From Dasypus novemcinctus (Eukaryota > Chordata > Mammalia > Cingulata > Dasypodidae), in NCBI RefSeq assembly GCF_030445035.2, contig NC_080675.1:71646789-71710788 (forward strand): a DNA stretch of 64,000 nt. The letters run 5' to 3'. Positions 57,776 to 64,000 of this stretch are shown one piece after another (position 1 is the first letter of the stretch; every line of letters starts with the position of its first letter). Below the pieces are notes generated by a model that saw only the letters and a list, made by a program, of their open reading frames with translations, had not been told where the DNA came from and did no database searches. A program made the translations under genes and the position numbers.

Positions 57776-60017
57776 CAATCCCTCTCACAAATAAATTTTA
57801 GTACACTAATCACTTTATCATCCATATAATCTAATTAAATGCCTTTTCCTTTACAGAATGCAGAAAATCTGGTGATGCACACTGCACAGATGTTGGCACA
57901 TTACAGATAGCAGCATTGCAAACTGAGGTCTTCTGTGTTCAAATAGCAGGCAAATTTAATTTAAAAATTAAATTAAGTTTTTCTCTTGATTAAGGTAGAA
58001 CTCTCCCTAAGTTCCTTGTCTTCTGAAGGAGCAAATGTAGTCTGGTTTGAAAAGGTAGAGATCCTAGACTGAGGTTGAAAATATCACTTGTCTTCTCTTC
58101 AATGTGACAAGCTGATTGCTCTAATTTGCCTGGACCCAATGTCCAGATGACATTAATCTTATAGACTCCAAGTTTCTCTGATTTAATTAACTCTGCTGTT
58201 TTCCTTCTTTCTTTCTTCCTCCATTACCTGCTTCTTTAGTCTGGAGTGAAATCAGCTTTCATTTCTCCTTCCTCCTTGACACTTTCTGCCCTGACTAACA
58301 TCAGTACTTCTTCATATTTACTTTCATCCATTATGTCAATTTTTCACTTGTTTCCAGAAAAGGGGATAAACAAATGTATGAAACAAAAACCCAGTCTGTT
58401 CTTCAGAAGGTCTATGATGTGAATAGATCTATCAGAAATTCCTCTGGAGGAGTAGAGTTGATGTTGTGGAATCATCCATACAGTTATTGTTCCCAAGGGA
58501 AGACCCAGGAGATGAATACTGCCTATTATCGTAATAGAAAACCAATCTACTCTGCCCTGGATATTCAAATTGCTTATAGCAGCAACCCAGGTTGTCACCC
58601 CCCAAAGCCATTCTTCTATAATTCTTTTGGCTTCAGTGATTTTGAAATTAATAGACTGTTAAGAAAGAATACATTTGCAGTCTGTAGCAGATATAAAGGG
58701 ATCATTTAAAAATGATATTTCAGAGTGGAGCACACTGCATTTACTATGGTGTGGTAAAGCTGTACTAATGTCATCTCTTAGTAGTTCTTGCCAATTAAAT
58801 AGATCATAAGGGTCACAGTGGTCAATTTTGATATCTGAGGAATTTCAAAACCTTGGAGGGCAATATCCAATATGAATAATCTTAATAATAGCACTTTGGA
58901 TGAATTTAAGTGAAAGAAAATTCCTGGAATGAATATGAAATTCTTCTCAGGGAAAGTGTATCTTATTAAACTCAATTATGAGGTATGTGTGTATGTCTCT
59001 GTATATGTGTGTTTTCCATTCTTGGTCAGTCACCATGACCAGATTCTGAAGTTCAAAGCATGGATTTTTTTCAAATTAGTGCCTCATTCTAGCTATGAAT
59101 AAGAGTGAAAAGAAATATAGATTCTAGATATTCAGTCTATTTTCAAAACATTACTGGACCTTCTTTAATTATTCATGAATCATACAGTATTTATTATCTA
59201 GGCAGAGAAAGCAAGATCAAGGTTTGTGTTTAAAATTACCTTGCTGGAAAAGAACTATCTTTAACCATTTTTACATTCTACCTAGACATGTAAAAGGAAA
59301 AAGAACACAGAATTATTGAGATGTGATCTGATCACAGTTACAGTTTTCTAAACTGATGATGTCAAAGAGAGGATGGGACTGCTCTGGAGATAATTTAAAT
59401 TCAGCAGACTCCTCATTGTAGCATCAATCACATACTCTAATTTAGCAAGGTGAGGCATGAAATGGCATGGTACCTATCCCAAAGTTTACAGTAAGTTGAA
59501 TTTTGTTTTTACAGCAGTGTGTTGAAGGTGCTTTGTTTTTACATGAAAGAGAGATAAAAAGTACAAATTCATTCCCCTCTCCAGTATTAGGAATACATTT
59601 CCCATTTCCTTTATAGGATACTTAATAGTGTATGCCAATCAGGTCATGTAAGAAAAACAATGGCTAGAATATTCTACAATTTTAATTCCATAACTCTCCT
59701 TCATATCTTAATTACTTACACATCTCTTTAGGTTTCATAAGATCCTTTCATTTTACAATAATGTATTTGAACAGGCGTGCATGTATTTCAACAGTGTTAA
59801 ACCTTTGGTTTTATCCTATTGGCATTCAGGTAACAAGTCAACTGATTTTCCCTTTAATGCAACTTGATCATGTTAAGAAAATCAATTTACGTAAGGTGAA
59901 ATAATTATTTTTAAGAGGCATTCATTAAAATACAACACATACCATCTATTAATAATATTCATGTATTCATTTTAATTGAATTCTAGAAACAGTGCTTAGA
60001 TTTTGTGGAATATAGTA
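57776..60017. other. Unassigned sequence
   Basis: No gene recognised. A 111-codon frame at 58,374-58,709 (plus) is preceded by an acceptor-like tttttcacttgtttccag, but its protein has no family I recognise; see findings. Confidence 0.35.
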
Positions 60018-60160
60018 GAGTAGAGTAATAGTTAAGAATTCTTTTATATCAGAGGCTGTTTCAAATAGCCACTCTGCCATTTAATAGTAGAGAGAACTAG
60101 GGCAAGTTACTCAAATGCTCTGAGTTTCAGTAACCTTACCTATAAAAATATAGTGTTAGA
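60018..60160 (+). repeat. MIR SINE
   Basis: gagtaatagttaagaattc, caaatagccactctgcc, gggcaagttactcaaatgctctgagtttcagtaacc and ctataaaaat are the MIR head and core in plus orientation, well diverged. Confidence 0.75.
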
Positions 60161-60164
60161 ATAA

Positions 60165-62560
60165 AGTGTTTCCTTCTTTTTTTCTTTTATTGGCCCATTG
60201 CATAACTTCTATGGACAAATGTCTATTCATATCCTTTGCTCATTTTTTTTTTCATTGAGATGATTGTCTCTTGTTGTTGAGTTGTAGGAGTTCCTTTTCT
60301 TAAAAATTTTATTAGAGAAGTTATTGGTATACAGAACAATCATGCATAAATTACACCCTATTATTAACACCTTGCATTGATGTGGTACATTTGTTACAAC
60401 TGATGAAAGCACTTTTTAATAATGGTACTATTATTACAGCACACAGTTTAATTCAGGTTTCACTATTTGTGTAGTGTAGTTCCATGTATTTTTCAATGAT
60501 TTTTATTTTTAAGGATGCTTTATATTACATAAATGTTACATACAAAATATAAGGGATTCCCATATGCTGTATTCGCTCTCCTTCTCACACTTTCCCACTC
60601 TATAAATATATCCTTGATTAGAGTGGTACATTAGATACAATTGATAAATATGTATTGAAGCATTGCTACTAGCCATGGACTACTGTTTACATTATAGTTT
60701 ACACTGTCCCACACAATTTTGTAGGTTATGAAAAACCTATATCCGTCAATGCAATGTCATGCAGGAAAATTCCAAAGTCCTGAAAATGCCCATATTACAA
60801 CTTTCTTCCATTCCCCATCCCTCAGAAGCTCTGTTGGCCACTGCCTTTATATCAATAAGTGTTCTTCCATTATTAGAATAATAATAAGTCTATAGTAGAA
60901 TAATAAGTCTACTTTAGTCCATTGTTCATTCCCCAATTTTGAGGATTTGGGGATGGTGATGACCACTCTGCTTCTAATTGAGAGGGAGCTTATATTCCAT
61001 GAGACAGATGGATGGAACTATCTTGCTTGCAGTTGTAGACACTCTGTCCCTTGGGATGGGTATTGTCCATCATCTCCTTGTTGGTTTTCCTGGGTGAGTA
61101 CAACAAACTTGAAAGTAGGTGTTGCAACTCAGCTGAAATTCAGGGCTCAACTGGCATATGATTTCAGTCTTCAGGGCATATATTATCAAGTATAATGACA
61201 ATTATAAGTTCAAATATAAGGGGGCAGAATATCCATGTGTAGAGAACGTATAAATGAGTCTAACTCTGTTACACTATAGACCATAAATCCATAAATTCCA
61301 AAGTAAGACCTGCTAACTGGGTGCCAAATTCCTGAGATTTCTGCCCTGTTTATAGTTTCTGGATGTCTCTAGAGCCCTCAGGAGCCCCACTGAGGCACTG
61401 TTTACTGTGGCAGTCAGTGGGGGCATTTTCAGGACTTGGAATTGTGCTGGGTGGTACTGCAGGGACAGATGCCAAACATTGTATGTCCTGCTATGGCCCA
61501 CTGGGTAGATTGGGGGAAAGTGTAAACTACAATGTAAACCAATGTTTACATTATAACCAATGTTATCCATGTGGTGCTGCAGAGCTCTAAAATGTATTCA
61601 CCAAATGCAATGAATGTGCCACAATGATGAAAGAGGTTGTTGATGTGGAAGGAGTGGGGTGAGGGGGTGGGGGCCATATGGGGACCTCTTATATTTTTTG
61701 AATGTAACATTTAAAAAAAAAGAGAGAAAAATATGATCCTGCTGAGACTTGCATAAGCATAACCTCTGGAATAACCTCCCTACTCTATATATTCTGCCTA
61801 TTAAACCCTTATCAAGTGTATATTTTGGAACTATTTTCTCACATTCTGTATGCTGTCTTTTAATTTTCTTGATAATTTCCTTTAATGCACAATATTTTAA
61901 AATTTTGATGACATCAAGCTTTTGTATTCTTTCTTTTGTTGCTTACATTTTCTTTGTCATATCTAAGAATCCTTTGCCAAAATCTAGATCATGAAGATTT
62001 ACTCTTTTGTTATCTTTTAAGAGTTTTGTATTTTCAGCTCTTATAACTATATAATCCATATTGAATTAATTTTGTATCTGGTGTGAGTTTGAGATCTAAT
62101 CTCACTCTTCTGCATGTGGATATCCAGTTTTCCCAACAACGTTTATTGGAGAGACTATTCTTTCCCTACTGCATGAACTTAGCGTCCTTGTCAAAAATCA
62201 ATAGGTCATAGCTATGTGGGTCTATTTATGAACTTTCAACTCTGTTCTGCTGAATAATTTGTCTATCTTTGTGCCAGTATCGAACTGTTTTGATTACTGA
62301 AGTTTTTGTAATACAATTTGAAAATGGGAAGTGTGAGTCCTCCAAGTCTGTTCTCCTTTTTCAATATTGTTTTTTCAATTTGCAGCCCCTTCAGGGTTGT
62401 TTTGATGATAGAGCATGCAATCTTTGCAAGTACCTGGCATTTGATGATTGCTAACTATCATTGAGTTGGTATTTTTAACCTGTTCTTTAAAGGTCTGTAA
62501 GTTTAATGATGTTCGATGATGTGTTTGAAAATTGTGTTTTGCCTTTAATATAATAAATTT
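60165..62560 (-). mobile_element. LINE-1 copy F with nested L1 3' ends
   Basis: Minus-strand ORF2 (tctattcatatcctttgctc..gttgagttgtaggagtt) up to about 60,300 and again from about 61,780 (tatattctgcctattaaacccttatc) to about 62,560. The gap is filled by L1 3'-UTR sequence (60,300-60,500; 60,505-61,410 and 61,735-61,780, the same family as at 7,690) and by one plus-strand L1 tail. Confidence 0.65.
61413..61730 (+). mobile_element. LINE-1 3' terminus, sense, with poly(A)
   Basis: Plus-strand young-looking L1 3' UTR: gggtggtactgcagggacag, tgtaaactacaatgtaaacc, gtattcaccaaatgcaatgaatg, a G-rich ggggtgagggggtggggg and a poly(A) at 61,710-61,730. It interrupts older minus-strand L1 3'-UTR sequence. 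Confidence 0.65.
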
Positions 62561-63894
62561 AGTATCCTGCAGTTTTTGTTCTTAATAGTGCATTGAAACT
62601 GAAACTACAAACAGAATTTACAAGATTTCTCTATCATAAATTGTTAGAATTAATTTTTAAAATATGTCATTTTATTCAGTTCAATAATATGACTGGGTTT
62701 TTAAATGAAAGGTTTCTAGAATGTGTTGTGAAGTCATCTTCTCCTTTCACAGGCATAATTACTAGTTCCTTCTTCTTTGCTTCCAATGTATGTTTTGGAG
62801 AGCTTTAACACAAAGTTATAATATGTTTTGTTTTCAGTTTGCTTATTTTATCCTATTATGAGTTTTCTGAGGACTGATGTCTTATTCCTTTGTATTAGTT
62901 CATTATGTAACACTACTTGGACGGTTATAGGTATTCAATAGAAGTATAGATATTAAACAGATCATTATCTATTGAATTTTACATTCAATAGATCAAACAT
63001 CTATGAAGTTTGTGGAATGAATGATAAGATTAGGTTCATGGCACTAGGGCAAGGAAAATTTAGAACGGTGTCATTTCACTTCTTTATTCCTGTCATCATC
63101 ATTAATGCTATGAGCCAAAGCCTTTAGGTTCTTTCCACTTCTGGCAGGTTTATATTTCTCCCTTTTTCTGATAGTTATGTTGAACCTTTTGACTAGTGTT
63201 GACCAATAGGAATGCATGATATATGTCTAAGCTGAACATTTAATTATCAGTCACAAAATCTTCCAGAGCTTTCTTTTCTGTAGGTCAAGGCAATCAATAG
63301 TACTGTATATGCTGCAGCTGCTCCATCAGCCTGGGGCCCTTCATGCCTAACATGAATAGAGCTCCCTGCCAACACTGCATGACTATATAATGTAAGCAAG
63401 AAATTAATATCTTTGCATTAAGCTACTAAGATTTGTAGTTCTTTCCACTTAATTTAATTTAGCTTATTTTCTTCTGATGGATACGATATTCCATCATGTT
63501 AAAAGAAATAAAATATATAAATTAAAAAGATGACTTAAAATTGTCTGAAAGAACAAAGCAAAATAACGTGAATGATAAAATTAGATTAGGAAAGAGGTTA
63601 AAAATAGGACCCCAAGCATTTAAATGTCTGCTCTGTGAAGGCCAGAAGTTTACCTCACTGTGGGAAGCAAGGAGCTTTTCTTAGTCTTTCCTGAGACTTG
63701 ACTTTGACTAGGAGTTCAAGCAAATAAAATATAAATGTACATGATCAAATGTCATTTTATATTTTTGAGGATACAAAGTACATATTCAATATGGCTTAAA
63801 TTCATAAAAATTCATATATATGCATGTATTTTTAGAAGATCCTCTATAGAAATAAAGGATGGGTTCAGGTGGTGAGGTTAAAAGTGAGTATCAA
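62561..63894. other. Unassigned sequence
   Basis: AT-rich sequence with no gene or repeat that I can name; the open frame 62,593-62,808 has no recognisable motif. Confidence 0.35.
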
Positions 63895-64000
63895 AGAGAA
63901 GCAAATGTGGCTCAAGCAATTGAGCTCCCACCTACTACACAGAAAGTCCCAGGTTTGGCTCCCAGTGCCTCCTGGAGAAGATGAGCAAGACAGTGAGCTG
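63895..64000 (+). mobile_element. DAS-family SINE, cut by window end
   Basis: agaagcaaatgtggctcaagcaattgagctcccacctac begins the tRNA-derived head of the armadillo SINE; the B-box-like region (ggtttggctccc) follows. Only the first 106 bp are in the window. Confidence 0.8.

Overview
This is a 64 kb piece of mammalian nuclear DNA, AT-rich, intron-less in appearance and dominated by retrotransposons. The organism is most likely an armadillo (Xenarthra, Dasypus-like): the tRNA-headed SINEs at 18,873, 54,923 and 63,895 look like the armadillo DAS family, and the LINE-1 3' ends are of the Xenarthran type. No intact host protein-coding gene, functional RNA gene or CRISPR array was found. Almost all open frames are fragments of LINE-1, retroviral genes or processed pseudogenes.

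Layout. 1-11,900: mostly old or unassigned sequence with a MER5-like DNA transposon remnant, an ancient MIR split by a MaLR LTR, an L2 3' end, a L1 3'-UTR fragment and the first of three copies of a Xenarthran LTR-like repeat. 11,940-15,130: a minus-strand, internally deleted (HAL1-like) L1 whose 5' UTR carries a 397-bp tandem repeat. 15,440-24,025: an older minus-strand L1 broken by (i) a plus-strand chimera of an STPG-family cDNA joined to an L1 5'UTR/ORF1, with a DAS SINE at its left junction, and (ii) an LTR-like repeat that itself contains a GC-rich solo LTR. 24,026-40,555: two further minus-strand L1s, the first with ~203-bp 5'-UTR repeats, the second split by a 9,557-bp endogenous retrovirus and by a gamma-type solo LTR.

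The provirus (28,555-38,111) is the centrepiece. It has two 437-bp LTRs differing at 17 sites, a tRNA-Lys type primer site, a candidate splice donor and acceptor, gag, dUTPase-protease, RT, RNase H-integrase, a D-type/gamma-type env and a polypurine tract. Gag-Pro-Pol is betaretroviral while Env carries CWLC and CX6CC motifs, as in simian D-type viruses. Between env and the 3' LTR lies a segment resembling the constitutive transport element (CTE) of those viruses. Several indels and stops break gag, pro, pol and env, so it is not a complete coding provirus; the RNase H-integrase frame and the Env TM frame are long and uninterrupted.

40,555-48,050: mostly unassigned sequence, the third LTR-like copy and a minus-strand processed pseudogene of EI24. 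48,050-57,775: a long minus-strand L1 carrying a hAT-like MITE, L1 3'-UTR fragments, a DAS-III SINE and a twin-primed, inverted L1-type insertion with 13-bp target-site duplications. 57,775-64,000: unassigned sequence, a MIR, one more nested L1 and a DAS SINE cut by the window end. All boundaries, alignments and family names come from reading by eye and memory of the families; no database search was run.
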